NCBI RefSeq assembly: GCF_003367315.1
Contig: NZ_CP031415.1
Location: 1,238,001 to 1,302,000, forward strand
Length of the DNA stretch: 64,000 nucleotides
Origin: Saccharospirillum mangrovi
Lineage (GTDB): Bacteria; Pseudomonadota; Gammaproteobacteria; Pseudomonadales; Natronospirillaceae
Direction: 5' to 3'
Part shown: positions 53,425 to 61,317 of the stretch, piece by piece
Position numbering within the stretch: position 1 is the first letter of the stretch
Layout of the letters: each line of letters begins with the position of its first letter
Made by a program: the position numbers and the translations under genes
Notes under the pieces: model-generated
The model's database searches: none
Told to the model about the DNA's origin: nothing
Seen by the model: the letters and a program-made list of their open reading frames with translations, nothing else

Positions 53425-53862
53425 ATGTTGCATACCGCTTTGCTTATTAAGCTGGCCGATGCCAAATCGATGCTGGCGCAGATGGCTGAGTCGTCGTTGA
53501 GCGTTGAGCAGGTAGCCGACGCCATTGGGATGTCGCCGTATTATTTTATCCGGCTGTTTAAAACGGTCTTTGGTGTTACTCCGAATCAGTACCAGATTCA
53601 GGAGCGACTGAAGGTCGCCAAACAACGCCTGATGGAGACTGACCATTCCGTGACGGATATTTGTCTGGACGTCGGCTATTCCAGCCTCGGCACCTTCAGC
53701 GATTTGTTCGCGCGTCGATTCGGGATGACACCCACGGAATATCGTCAAACCTACCGGCCACTGGTTAAAGCATCCGGCGAGGTGCCCAAACAATGGGTGC
53801 CGAGTTGTTTCGCGTTGATGTGCGGGCAACCAAAGCAACAACGCAATTTTGAAGAAGCCTGA
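53425..53862 (+). CDS. AraC-type DNA-binding domain protein without sensor domain
   Basis: A 145-residue protein consisting almost only of the two helix-turn-helix motifs of AraC regulators: SVEQVADAIGMSPYYFIRLF and SVTDICLDVGYSSLGTFSDL, ending with FGMTPTEYRQTYRP. About 30 residues at each end complete it. The effector-binding domain is missing. No start of a longer frame is visible upstream, so it is either a natural short regulator or a remnant of a longer one. It precedes a VOC protein by 66 bases on the same strand and may control it. Confidence 0.8.
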   Translation: MLHTALLIKLADAKSMLAQMAESSLSVEQVADAIGMSPYYFIRLFKTVFGVTPNQYQIQERLKVAKQRLMETDHSVTDICLDVGYSSLGTFSDLFARRFGMTPTEYRQTYRPLVKASGEVPKQWVPSCFALMCGQPKQQRNFEEA

Positions 53863-53928
53863 GTCATTGGACTGTCGTTACACTCCATCTCCGGTTGATC
53901 CCACATCCGGCCGCACAAAGGAGGCAAC

Positions 53929-54312
53929 ATGAAGATCAAACTGAACAGTATTTTTGTCGATGACCAGGACAAAGCACTGACGTTCTATACGGAAATTCTG
54001 GACTTTCAAAAAAGCAAAGACATTCCCGCAGGTGAATTCAAATGGCTGACGGTGGTCTCTCCCCAGGATCCGACAGGCACCGAATTGGTATTGGAGCCTA
54101 ACCACAATCCGGCGGCGAAAACCTTTCAGGAAGCGCTGTTCAAACAGGGCATTCCGATGACCGCTTTTGAAGTGGACGACATTCAGACGGTGTGTGACCG
54201 GCTGAAAGAAAAAGGCGTGGTGTTTTCCATGCCGCCTACCCAGGCTGGCGATGTCACCATCGCAATTTTTGCCGACACCTGTGGGAATCTGATTCAGGTG
54301 TACCAGTTGTAA
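53929..54312 (+). CDS. VOC-family (glyoxalase/bleomycin-resistance-fold) protein
   Basis: A 127-residue protein with two beta-alpha-beta-beta-beta modules. The first begins KLNSIFVDDQDKALTFYTEI and the second contains TAFEVDDIQTVCDRLKEKGV, with the closing FADTCGNLIQVYQL. Such proteins are metal-dependent glyoxalases, dioxygenases or antibiotic-binding proteins; this subgroup is usually just called VOC protein. AAAGGAGG precedes the ATG. It follows the AraC-like gene, a frequent pairing. Confidence 0.85.
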   Translation: MKIKLNSIFVDDQDKALTFYTEILDFQKSKDIPAGEFKWLTVVSPQDPTGTELVLEPNHNPAAKTFQEALFKQGIPMTAFEVDDIQTVCDRLKEKGVVFSMPPTQAGDVTIAIFADTCGNLIQVYQL

Positions 54313-54421
54313 CTGCAGCGACACAGCCATCGGGGGTCGAAAAAACCGATCGGTCGTGTCGAATCAGCAATGCTTGGAACGACTACTCAAGGAATGCTCA
54401 TCAACGAGAATGTGAGGTCGT

Positions 54422-54802
54422 ATGAAAAAAACAGGTTGGGTTATGACGGCGTTATTTGCACTCTTTATGTTGGTCGCTTCCGTTGCGCCTAAATTGGTGG
54501 GCGCGCAGGTGGCGGTGGATTCAATGATTCAACTCGGCTGGACGTCCGATTATTTGCTGCTGATCGGTATCATTGAGTTGTCCTGCACCCTGTTGTTCCT
54601 GATTCCAAGAACGGCCTTGTTAGGGGCCATTTTGTTTACCGGATTGTTGGGCGGCGCGCTGGCCAGTAATTTGAATGCCGGCAGTCCGTTGTTCAGCCAC
54701 ACGCTGTTTAGCGTTTATCTGGGCATATTTATGTGGCTGGCGTTGTGGCTCAGAGACAATGCCGTTCGGCGGGTATTTCCCATTCATCAACTCACGGACT
54801 GA
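54422..54802 (+). CDS. DoxX-like four-helix membrane protein
   Basis: A 126-residue membrane protein with four hydrophobic helices. The first is VMTALFALFMLVASVAPKLV, and the central segment DYLLLIGIIELSCTLLFLIP with GAILFTGLLGGALASNL matches the DoxX-like family. Such proteins are poorly understood and are linked to redox stress in some bacteria. GAGG lies about 6 bases before the ATG. It is followed after 3 bases by another membrane protein gene, so both form a pair. Confidence 0.75.
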   Translation: MKKTGWVMTALFALFMLVASVAPKLVGAQVAVDSMIQLGWTSDYLLLIGIIELSCTLLFLIPRTALLGAILFTGLLGGALASNLNAGSPLFSHTLFSVYLGIFMWLALWLRDNAVRRVFPIHQLTD

Positions 54803-54805
54803 TCA

Positions 54806-55207
54806 GTGATAAAACAACTTCGTTTTAGTTTGGCTGCCAACATTCTTTTAACGATGTTGTTGTGTCTGGTGGTGTTCCATCTGTTGCTACTGGTGGGTGT
54901 TGTTCCGTTCGATCAGGTCTGGGGTGGGCGATTGAACAACACCGTCCAAGTGCGAGTATTTGAAACAATATCCCTGGTGGTCACGGTTTTGGTCATGGCC
55001 GTTGTCGCAATGAAAGTCGGCTACCTGCGCCCGGTGCTTGTACCTTGGTTGATCAACGCTGTCTTGTGGGTTCTGGTGGGGTTGTTTTTGCTGAACGCCC
55101 TGGGCAATTTGGCATCCACCCAGGCAGTTGAGACCTTCGTATTTACCCCGGTTACGATGATCGCTGCCTTGTTGTGTTATCGGCTGGTGATTGAACCAAA
55201 CGCCTAG
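54806..55207 (+). CDS. Unknown four-helix membrane protein
   Basis: A 133-residue protein with four helices: LRFSLAANILLTMLLCLVVF, then ISLVVTVLVMAVVAMKVGYL, LVPWLINAVLWVLVGLFLLN and VFTPVTMIAALLCYRLVI. The start is GTG at 54806. The sequence shows no charged motif or catalytic residue. It is directly behind the DoxX-like gene and probably co-transcribed with it. I do not recognise a family beyond its general membrane topology. Confidence 0.6.
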   Translation: MIKQLRFSLAANILLTMLLCLVVFHLLLLVGVVPFDQVWGGRLNNTVQVRVFETISLVVTVLVMAVVAMKVGYLRPVLVPWLINAVLWVLVGLFLLNALGNLASTQAVETFVFTPVTMIAALLCYRLVIEPNA

Positions 55208-55247
55208 CCAGTGTGGTTTACCGGATGGACACCGAGAGCCCTTCAAT

Positions 55248-55823
55248 ATGCCGGCCATAACATTCCAATCACCCAACCCGTTGCTGATGATCATCGATTT
55301 GCAAAACGCCATTGATCATCCCAGATGGGGCGTCCGCAACAACCCGGACGCCGAAGCACAGATCAGTCGGTTATTGAACGCCTGGCGTGAACGCCAACTG
55401 CCTATTTTGCACGTCAAACACATGTCCACCGTGCCGGGTTCGACCTATCAGATCGGCACGCCCGGCAACGATTTTAAAACCGTCGCGATGCCGCTGCCGG
55501 GCGAGCCCATTCTCGAAAAAGATACCAACAGCGCGTTTATCCGAACCGATCTCGATGCCAGGCTGCGCAGCCAGGGCATTACCGACATCGTCATCGTCGG
55601 CGTCATCACCAATAACTCGGTTGAAGCCACGGCGCGGATGTCGGGAAATTTGGGTTACCGAACCTTTGTGGTATCGGACGCTACCTTCACCTTTAACAAA
55701 GTCGACTTTGGCGGCCACGAGCGTTCGGCCGAGGAAGTTCACCTGATGTCACTGGCAAACATGGACGGTGAATACGCTACGGTGTTGGACACAGCTGCCG
55801 TTATGCAACGGCTTGCCGGTTAG
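55248..55823 (+). CDS. Isochorismatase-like hydrolase family protein with Ser in place of the catalytic Cys
   Basis: A 191-residue protein of the cysteine hydrolase fold. The catalytic aspartate is in LLMIIDLQNAI (about residue 17) and the lysine in LEKDTNSAF (about 91). Where members normally have cysteine (GxxTNxCVxxTAR) the sequence reads GVITNNSVEATARMSG, with serine at about 124. It could be a catalytically different or inactive member; subgroups with NNSVEATAR exist in databases as far as I recall. ATG at 55248 is preferred over the open frame from 55191. Confidence 0.8.
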   Translation: MPAITFQSPNPLLMIIDLQNAIDHPRWGVRNNPDAEAQISRLLNAWRERQLPILHVKHMSTVPGSTYQIGTPGNDFKTVAMPLPGEPILEKDTNSAFIRTDLDARLRSQGITDIVIVGVITNNSVEATARMSGNLGYRTFVVSDATFTFNKVDFGGHERSAEEVHLMSLANMDGEYATVLDTAAVMQRLAG

Positions 55824-55918
55824 TTATCGATTGTTTTCTTGATGGTGTCGAAATTCGATTATCCGGTTCGACTGAGTGCAGAAGGCCAATCCATGGCCTT
55901 TAACCGTCGGAGTTCATC

Positions 55919-56335
55919 ATGGCTAAAGAAGTGTTTATCAGTTTACCGGTCGCCGATCTTGCCAAAGCCAAAGCCTTCTATCAGGCCATCGGTTTAGAAA
56001 ATAACCCGCAACTGAGCGACGACACCGGCGCCTGCATGGTGTGGAGCGAAGCGGTGAGCATCATGCTGATCACCCACGCCAAATGGCGTGAATTTACCGA
56101 CCGTCCGATTGCCCCATCGAACACCAGCGAAATGGCCATTAATCTGTCGTGCGACAGCCGCGAGGCCGTAGACGTTATGAATCAGGCGGCGGCCAAACAC
56201 GGTGGTCAGGCGGATGTGAATCCGATCCAGGATCACAGCTTTATGTACGGTCGCGATTTTTGTGATCCCGACGGCCATATCTGGGGTGCCATGTGGATGG
56301 ACATGGCAGCGGCCACTGAAGAATCGGCAAGCTAA
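55919..56335 (+). CDS. VOC-family protein (glyoxalase-like)
   Basis: A 138-residue two-module VOC protein. EVFISLPVADLAKAKAFYQA is the first strand-helix, and SFMYGRDFCDPDGHIWGAMW the closing part, with acidic and histidine residues in metal-site positions. Function is not predictable beyond a small-molecule-binding or glyoxalase-like role. Another VOC protein lies at 53929; the two are not close in sequence. A DHFR-like gene follows after 25 bases in the same direction. Confidence 0.85.
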   Translation: MAKEVFISLPVADLAKAKAFYQAIGLENNPQLSDDTGACMVWSEAVSIMLITHAKWREFTDRPIAPSNTSEMAINLSCDSREAVDVMNQAAAKHGGQADVNPIQDHSFMYGRDFCDPDGHIWGAMWMDMAAATEESAS

Positions 56336-56360
56336 CAACATTGCATAGGTGTAATTTTTT

Positions 56361-56999
56361 ATGACCAAAGTATTCGTCAATATCGGTTTGTCACTCGATG
56401 GGTATATGGCGCCGGAAGGCATGTCGATGGAGCATTGGCAGACGCCCGAATATAAAGATTGGGCGGCAAAGTGGGGCTCGCTGATGGGCTGGGTGCTAAA
56501 GCTTGAGTCTTTTCGCAACAACCTGAAGTTTGGTCCCGGCGGAGAAACCGGCCCCGTAAACGACATGTTTCGCGCCACGACAGAACGCATCGGCGTCAAC
56601 ATTTTAGGCAAACGCATGTTTGAAGGCGGCGAAGTTTCCTGGCCGGAAGAAGCGCCATTTCATACCCCGGTGTTTGTGCTGACGCATGAAAAACGTGAAC
56701 CCTGGGTTCGCCCCGGTGGCACCACTTTTTATTTTGTAAACGAAGGTCCGGAACACGCCTTGGAGCAAGCGCGGAAAGTCGCCGGAGGGAAAGACATCCG
56801 GATTTCCGGCGGCGCCGATGTTATTCAGCAATATTTAAACCTGGGCGTGGTTGATGAACTGGAAATTGCATTGGTGCCTATTCTGTTTGGCGGTGGCCGG
56901 CGGTTGTTTGAAAACCTGGCCGAACCCACACCGCAATTCCGAGTGGATTCTGTTTTGAATACACCCGATGCCACCCATTTGCGGTACGTGCGCGCCTGA
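56361..56999 (+). CDS. Dihydrofolate reductase-like (RibD C-terminal) family protein
   Basis: A 212-residue protein of the RibD-C/DHFR fold. FVNIGLSLDGYMAPEGMSME is the family start; GVNILGKRMFEGGEVSW and ISGGADVIQQYLNLGVVDEL mark the nucleotide-binding core, and LVPILFGGGRRLFENLAEP is the usual closing motif. These are NADPH-dependent reductases, mostly of unknown substrate. It is co-directional with the VOC gene upstream. A 9-bp inverted repeat follows the stop. Confidence 0.88.
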   Translation: MTKVFVNIGLSLDGYMAPEGMSMEHWQTPEYKDWAAKWGSLMGWVLKLESFRNNLKFGPGGETGPVNDMFRATTERIGVNILGKRMFEGGEVSWPEEAPFHTPVFVLTHEKREPWVRPGGTTFYFVNEGPEHALEQARKVAGGKDIRISGGADVIQQYLNLGVVDELEIALVPILFGGGRRLFENLAEPTPQFRVDSVLNTPDATHLRYVRA

Positions 57000-57008
57000 A
57001 CCGAAACG

Positions 57009-57035
57009 GGCGGTCCAACGCATGAGTGGACCGCC
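57009..57035. repeat. 9-bp inverted repeat after the DHFR-like gene
   Basis: GGCGGTCCA, loop of nine bases, TGGACCGCC. It begins 10 bases after the stop codon. No T-run follows, so it is a stem-loop that may protect the mRNA end rather than a canonical terminator. Confidence 0.5.
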
Positions 57036-57140
57036 AGACTCTCCTTAGGAACAAAGCAACGAAAGCTTCGCCATGGTTGAAAGCTTCGATGTAATCGAAT
57101 ATGAAGTTGACCACTAAAACGTCAACGAAAGGTCGGCTCC

Positions 57141-57641
57141 ATGAACAAGCGGAAGTCAGTTGTAGCGATATTACTCACGGCGGCATTTCTGAATGGCTGT
57201 GCTGGATTGGAAACGCGATACCAGGCGGATATGGACCAGATCAGAATTCAGCATTTGGATACCATTTTTAATCTGCTGGTCGAATACCAAAATAAATCCG
57301 GCCAGTTACCGCTGCAAGGCGATGTCCTGTCGCGCGATATCGAAGTCTTTATCACACACCGTAAATTGCCCGACTGGCTGATCACTCAAGCTGCGCAAGC
57401 CCCGTTGGACATTTACCCGAATGAAGCGTTGGAAGCCGAATTTGAGCGTGTTCTGGGCCGCGAAATCGAACTGCCATCCGACCCGCAAAACGTCGCAACC
57501 TATGCGCCCAATGTCTATGTCTATCACGTGAATCCTGGTTGGGCCTGTGTGGCTGCACATTTATATAGCCCGGCACCGGGAACCAAAAACGTTCAAAACC
57601 AATATTACAAATATGAGAAGTGCGTTCAGTCGAGCATCTGA
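57141..57641 (+). CDS. Unknown lipoprotein, 166 aa
   Basis: A lipoprotein with signal peptide MNKRKSVVAILLTAAFLNGC and lipobox LNGC. The mature part is mixed alpha-beta, with a helical first half (RIQHLDTIFNLLVEYQNKSG), an RDIEVFITHRKLPDWLI segment and two cysteines near the end (GWACVAA, YEKC) that could form a disulfide. No family recognised. It faces the next gene across a strong bidirectional terminator. Confidence 0.65.
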   Translation: MNKRKSVVAILLTAAFLNGCAGLETRYQADMDQIRIQHLDTIFNLLVEYQNKSGQLPLQGDVLSRDIEVFITHRKLPDWLITQAAQAPLDIYPNEALEAEFERVLGREIELPSDPQNVATYAPNVYVYHVNPGWACVAAHLYSPAPGTKNVQNQYYKYEKCVQSSI

Positions 57642-57692
57642 TGCCGTCTCAACCTAAGCGCTTACTGGGAAGAGTAAGCTGAGCTGCTTCCG

Positions 57693-57724
57693 GATTAAAA
57701 AGGGGGTAGCTCCCCTTTTTAATC
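57693..57724. terminator. Bidirectional terminator between convergent genes
   Basis: GATTAAAAAGGGG, loop GTAGCT, CCCCTTTTTAATC: a perfect 13-bp stem with A and T tracts built in. Confidence 0.92.
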
Positions 57725-57746
57725 TTCACTCCGGAGCTGATTGAAT

Positions 57747-58340
57747 TCAGTTCAATGTGGTGTCCGATGTTGAGTGGTCTTCTTGAAACAGCCGTTCTAC
57801 CTGCGCGATTTTAGTATCCGATTCCTCTTGGGTTAGCGCCCCTTCCTTGACTAACCAGCGAAATTTATTGATCTCCATTTCCAGACTGTTGTTTGGATCG
57901 ATGTCCGCATAGTGTTTCAACAGTTGCTCCTTTTTTCGTTCTTTCAGAGTCTGAACAATCTGATCGTGGTGCTTGTCCTGAATCACATGGACATTCCAGC
58001 GGTCGACGTGAAAGACCGTAAATTTCACCCGTGAGAAATATTCGATGGCAAGGCAAGCCACACCGAGCAGAATCCAGACGCCTCTGCCAGCCAGTGACAT
58101 CTGTGCGTAGGCAGCAATACCCAGCTGAATGCCGCCAACGATCAACCAGATGTAGCCGACATTCCTGAGCCAGTCATTGCGCTCAATTTGCACGAAGGGT
58201 TTCTCCGCAACGTCCATATAGTCCAGATCCAATTCTCCTGAACCATGTTTCGATTGGTAGGCAAACGTGAACGTATCCTCGTGAAAGGTAAAAATGTGTT
58301 TGTGCGATTTCTTCTTTTGTACGATTTTCAAAGCATTCAT
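57747..58340 (-). CDS. Unknown membrane protein with C-terminal SHOCT-like segment
   Basis: A 197-residue protein. An N-terminal cytosolic beta-rich region (residues about 1-65) precedes two helices (YIWLIVGGIQLGIAAYAQMS and GVWILLGVACLAIEYFSRVK). A cytosolic domain follows, and a closing stretch FRWLVKEGALTQEESDTKIA resembles the short C-terminal SHOCT helix found in many membrane proteins. ATG at 58340 is preferred over TTG at 58352. Function unknown; the 289 bases upstream to nudK hold no gene I can support. Confidence 0.6.
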   Translation of the reverse strand: MNALKIVQKKKSHKHIFTFHEDTFTFAYQSKHGSGELDLDYMDVAEKPFVQIERNDWLRNVGYIWLIVGGIQLGIAAYAQMSLAGRGVWILLGVACLAIEYFSRVKFTVFHVDRWNVHVIQDKHHDQIVQTLKERKKEQLLKHYADIDPNNSLEMEINKFRWLVKEGALTQEESDTKIAQVERLFQEDHSTSDTTLN

Positions 58341-58629
58341 CCTGTTCGCCAAAGATTCCGTCCGATCAAACGGGGTGACTCGGATAGGACCAGGGATTAC
58401 CGAGGCTGGGGGTTAGAAACACCGACCTGTTTATATAAGCGCTAACTTTGACTTACCGATTATGGGACAACAAGCATCAATGGCGCATTTGTGTCCGCCT
58501 AATGTGAAAAATTGGCGGCACGGGACTTAGCTGTGATGTAACCGCCATGTCGTGGCCCCAAATACTTGGCGACTGTAAGGGAATATGAGAGCTTAAGCGG
58601 CCATACAATTCAGGCTCAGGTGGCCGACC

Positions 58630-59208
58630 ATGAATAACAAGGTTCGAAACCTCGATAAGACCCTGCTGTCCGACAATTGGTACCACCTCTACAAGTACCG
58701 TTTTGACTATCAACGCGCCGATGGTCAGTGGGAAACGCAGGAGCGTGAAGCCTATGACCGCGGCAATGGCGCGACCATTCTGTTGTTCAATCGCGACCAG
58801 CAAAGCGTCATCCTCACTCGCCAGTTCCGCCTGCCTACCTACATCAACGGCAACACCGATGGCATGTTGATCGAAACCTGCGCCGGCCTGCTCGATCAAG
58901 ACAACCCGGAAGACTGCATTCGACGCGAAGCCGAAGAGGAAACCGGCTATCGGGTGTCCGATGTGCAGAAAGTCTTCGAAGCCTATATGTCGCCAGGGTC
59001 GGTTACTGAACTGGTCCACTTTTTCATCGCTGAATATCACGATTCGATGAAGGTGTCCGACGGTGGCGGTCTGGTCCATGAGCAGGAAAACATTGAGGTG
59101 CTGGAGATGCCGTTCACCGAGGCGTTGGCGCGCATTGACAGCGGTGACATCAAAGACGGTAAAACCATCATGCTGTTGCACTATTTAAAATTGAAAGGAA
59201 TGGGGTGA
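58630..59208 (+). CDS. nudK: GDP-mannose pyrophosphatase NudK
   Basis: A 192-residue Nudix hydrolase very like E. coli NudK (191). [40 protein letters not shown] and [12 protein letters not shown] are shared landmarks. The Nudix box runs from [20 protein letters not shown], and [13 protein letters not shown] follows. It hydrolyses GDP-mannose and related sugar nucleotides. ATG at 58630 directly gives the family start. A YdeI-like gene follows 4 bases later. Confidence 0.93.
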   Translation: MNNKVRNLDKTLLSDNWYHLYKYRFDYQRADGQWETQEREAYDRGNGATILLFNRDQQSVILTRQFRLPTYINGNTDGMLIETCAGLLDQDNPEDCIRREAEEETGYRVSDVQKVFEAYMSPGSVTELVHFFIAEYHDSMKVSDGGGLVHEQENIEVLEMPFTEALARIDSGDIKDGKTIMLLHYLKLKGMG

Positions 59209-59212
59209 GACG

Positions 59213-59794
59213 ATGTCGCTTGCCAGTGTCGATGCCTTCGTGAATAACGCCAAACAGTGGCCTGAAGAGTTCAAGCTGCTGCGCGCCATTGTGGTGGCAT
59301 CGCCACTTACTGAAACTTATAAATGGGGCAAACCCTGTTACACCTTTGACGACAACAATGTGCTGATCATTCAAGGGTTCAAACAGTTTTGTGCTTTGCT
59401 GTTTCCCAAAGGCGCTTTGCTGAATGATCCAGACGGCTTGTTGCAGTGGCCGGGAAAGCATACCCAATCGGCCAAGCGCCTGTGTTTCACCGATGCCAGC
59501 ACCATTCGCCAACAAACAGCCGCTATACAGGCGCTGATTGCCGAAGCCATCGCGGTTGAAAAGTCCGGTTTGAAAGTTGAGTTTAAAGCGACCGACGAGT
59601 TTGAAATACCGGAAGAACTGCAAAGCCGTCTGGATGAATCGCCGGCCTTCCGCGATGCCTTTCAGGCATTAACGCCCGGTCGTCAACGTGGCTATTTATT
59701 GCATTTCTCCAGCGCCAAACAATCGAAGACCCGAGCGGCCCGAGTAGAGAAACACCGCGAACGCATCATGGACGGTTTGGGGCTGCACGATTAA
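59213..59794 (+). CDS. YdeI/OmdA-family protein (DUF1801-type)
   Basis: A 193-residue protein. The N-terminal part (residues about 1-115) has the DUF1801-like ETYKWGKPCYTFDDNNVLII and GFKQFCALLFPKGALLNDP. The C-terminal part is the YdeI/OmpD-associated helix region (FQALTPGRQRGYLLHFSSAK, TRAARVEKHRERIMDGLGL). Proteins of this family are linked to polymyxin or stress resistance in some reports, without a defined activity. It follows nudK closely. Just after its stop the frame continues into an Asn/Tyr-rich low-complexity run. Confidence 0.82.
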   Translation: MSLASVDAFVNNAKQWPEEFKLLRAIVVASPLTETYKWGKPCYTFDDNNVLIIQGFKQFCALLFPKGALLNDPDGLLQWPGKHTQSAKRLCFTDASTIRQQTAAIQALIAEAIAVEKSGLKVEFKATDEFEIPEELQSRLDESPAFRDAFQALTPGRQRGYLLHFSSAKQSKTRAARVEKHRERIMDGLGLHD

Positions 59795-59818
59795 TTCCGG
59801 TCAACGACTAACGACGGT

Positions 59819-59860
59819 AATAATTACAACAACAATAATTACAATAATAACTACAACAAC
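59819..59860 (+). repeat. AAT/TAC/AAC low-complexity repeat
   Basis: A 42-base stretch built from AAT, TAC and AAC triplets, close to two and a half copies of a 15-base unit. In the frame of the preceding gene it reads NNYNNNNYNNNYNN. It lies between the stop of that gene and the ribosome-binding site of the next (AAAGGA at 59871). Its purpose is unknown. Confidence 0.7.
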
Positions 59861-59883
59861 AGTAAAACCTAAAGGATGTGAAA

Positions 59884-60288
59884 ATGAGTCAGCCCATGCG
59901 ACCGAACTCAATGTTAGATCCGGTAGCGAATTATGAAAAAACCTGGATCATCGCCATGTATATTCTGTGTGTGGCGATACCGCTAACCATGATGGTGGGG
60001 CCATTTATCGGAGCAGTTATTGCGTGGATCATGCGCAAAAATGCCGAAACAGAATTCGCCAAAAATCATGCGCGTTATCAGCTTGGTGTCTTGGGTAAGA
60101 GCGTTGTATTTGCTGTCATCGGGCTGGCTCTGATGTTCGTGTATTTCGTTGTTCTGTTCCGGGCAGACCATGACGAAGTGTGGTTGGTGTTGATCGGCAT
60201 TACCCCAGTAATTTTTGTTGCTGGCTGGTACGGGGTTAAAACCCTGATCGGCATGTGGGCGGCTTTTCAAAATCGAACGCTGCCTTAG
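59884..60288 (+). CDS. Small membrane protein, DUF4870-like
   Basis: A 134-residue protein with three helices (IIAMYILCVAIPLTMMVGPF, LGKSVVFAVIGLALMFVYFV, LVLIGITPVIFVAGWYGVKT). The central segment AWIMRKNAETEFAKNHARYQ resembles the DUF4870-type family (helix, then E-F-A-x-x-H-A-R-Y/F-Q). Function unknown. AAAGGA is 7 bases before ATG 59884, better than the in-frame GTG at 59878. Confidence 0.7.
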   Translation: MSQPMRPNSMLDPVANYEKTWIIAMYILCVAIPLTMMVGPFIGAVIAWIMRKNAETEFAKNHARYQLGVLGKSVVFAVIGLALMFVYFVVLFRADHDEVWLVLIGITPVIFVAGWYGVKTLIGMWAAFQNRTLP

Positions 60289-60319
60289 TTGCAGTCGTTG
60301 TACTTAAGGAATGTATTGA

Positions 60320-60922
60320 ATGCACAAGCTCTACGGTGATCACCAGTCCGGGAATTGTTACAAAGTCGAATTATCAGGCAGCTTGTTGAACATTCCTCTG
60401 GCGTGGGTCGACGTTAATATCCTGAATAATGAAACTGCCGCGCCTGGCTTTCGCGCCAAAAACCCGAATGGCAAAATTCCATTGCTGGAATTGGACGACG
60501 GTCGTTGTTTATGGGAATCCAATGCCATCATCAATTTTCTGGCCGCCGGTTCCAGCTTTTTACCCACCGATGCGTTCACCTTAGCCAAGGTGCAGCAATT
60601 GCAATTCTTCGAGCAATACAGCCACGAACCCTATATTGCGGTAGCCCGGTTTATTGCCAAATATCTGGGCTTGCCGGACGATCGAAAAGCCGACTACGAC
60701 GCCAAACAGCAAGGCGGGCATAAAGCGCTGAAAGTGATGGAAACCCAGTTGGCACAAACGCCGTTTCTGGTGGGCGATCAAGCCACCACAGCCGACATCA
60801 GTTTGTATGCCTATACGCACGTTGCACACGAAGGCGGGTTTGACTTAGCGGAATATCCGGCAATTCAAGCCTGGCTGACGCGTCTGGAAGCGTTGCCAGG
60901 TTATCGTGCCATGGGCGCATAA
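60320..60922 (+). CDS. Glutathione S-transferase family protein
   Basis: A 200-residue GST. The thioredoxin-fold N-terminus is HKLYGDHQSGNCYKVELSGS, with the glutathione-binding NPNGKIPLLELDDGRCLWES and AIINFLA. The helical C-terminal domain contains FLVGDQATTADISLYAYTHV with the conserved N-capping box. A serine or cysteine in the SGNCYK loop would be the thiol-activating residue. Likely a detoxifying enzyme. GGAA lies before the ATG; a DUF2784 gene follows after 8 bases. Confidence 0.9.
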   Translation: MHKLYGDHQSGNCYKVELSGSLLNIPLAWVDVNILNNETAAPGFRAKNPNGKIPLLELDDGRCLWESNAIINFLAAGSSFLPTDAFTLAKVQQLQFFEQYSHEPYIAVARFIAKYLGLPDDRKADYDAKQQGGHKALKVMETQLAQTPFLVGDQATTADISLYAYTHVAHEGGFDLAEYPAIQAWLTRLEALPGYRAMGA

Positions 60923-60930
60923 AGGCCGTA

Positions 60931-61317
60931 ATGAATACGATATTGGTTTGGCTGGCGAACGTCGTTTTGTTGCTGCACGTATCGTTCGTCGCGTTCGTTG
61001 TTGTTGGTCTGGCGCTGGTCTATGTCGGCTATTTTTTCGATTGGCATTGGGTGCGCAGCCGGGTGTTTCGTCTGGTGCATCTGGCGGCGATTGGTTATGT
61101 GGTGGTGCAGTCATGGCTGGGTGTGATTTGTCCGCTGACGGTGTTGGAAATGAAGTTGCGTGCCAGTGCCGGATTGGATACCTACAACGGTTCCTTTATT
61201 CAGCACTGGCTGCAAAGCCTGTTGTATTACAGCGCACCGGACTGGGTGTTTATTCTGGTCTACAGTCTGTTTGGTGCGCTGGTGGCGTTCAGTTGGTGGT
61301 TGGTTCGGCCGCGTTGA
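60931..61317 (+). CDS. DUF2784 membrane protein
   Basis: A 128-residue protein with four helices. VWLANVVLLLHVSFVAFVVV is the first, LVHLAAIGYVVVQSWLGVIC with CPLTVLEMKLR is the family signature, and QHWLQSLLYYSAPDWVFILV follows. No function is known for the family. It overlaps the convergent DUF4386 gene by 29 bases and lies directly behind the GST gene. Confidence 0.8.
   Translation: MNTILVWLANVVLLLHVSFVAFVVVGLALVYVGYFFDWHWVRSRVFRLVHLAAIGYVVVQSWLGVICPLTVLEMKLRASAGLDTYNGSFIQHWLQSLLYYSAPDWVFILVYSLFGALVAFSWWLVRPR

Noticed and set aside
59819-59860. CRISPR-like or tandem array
   Set aside because: It is a short triplet-type low-complexity run without spacers.
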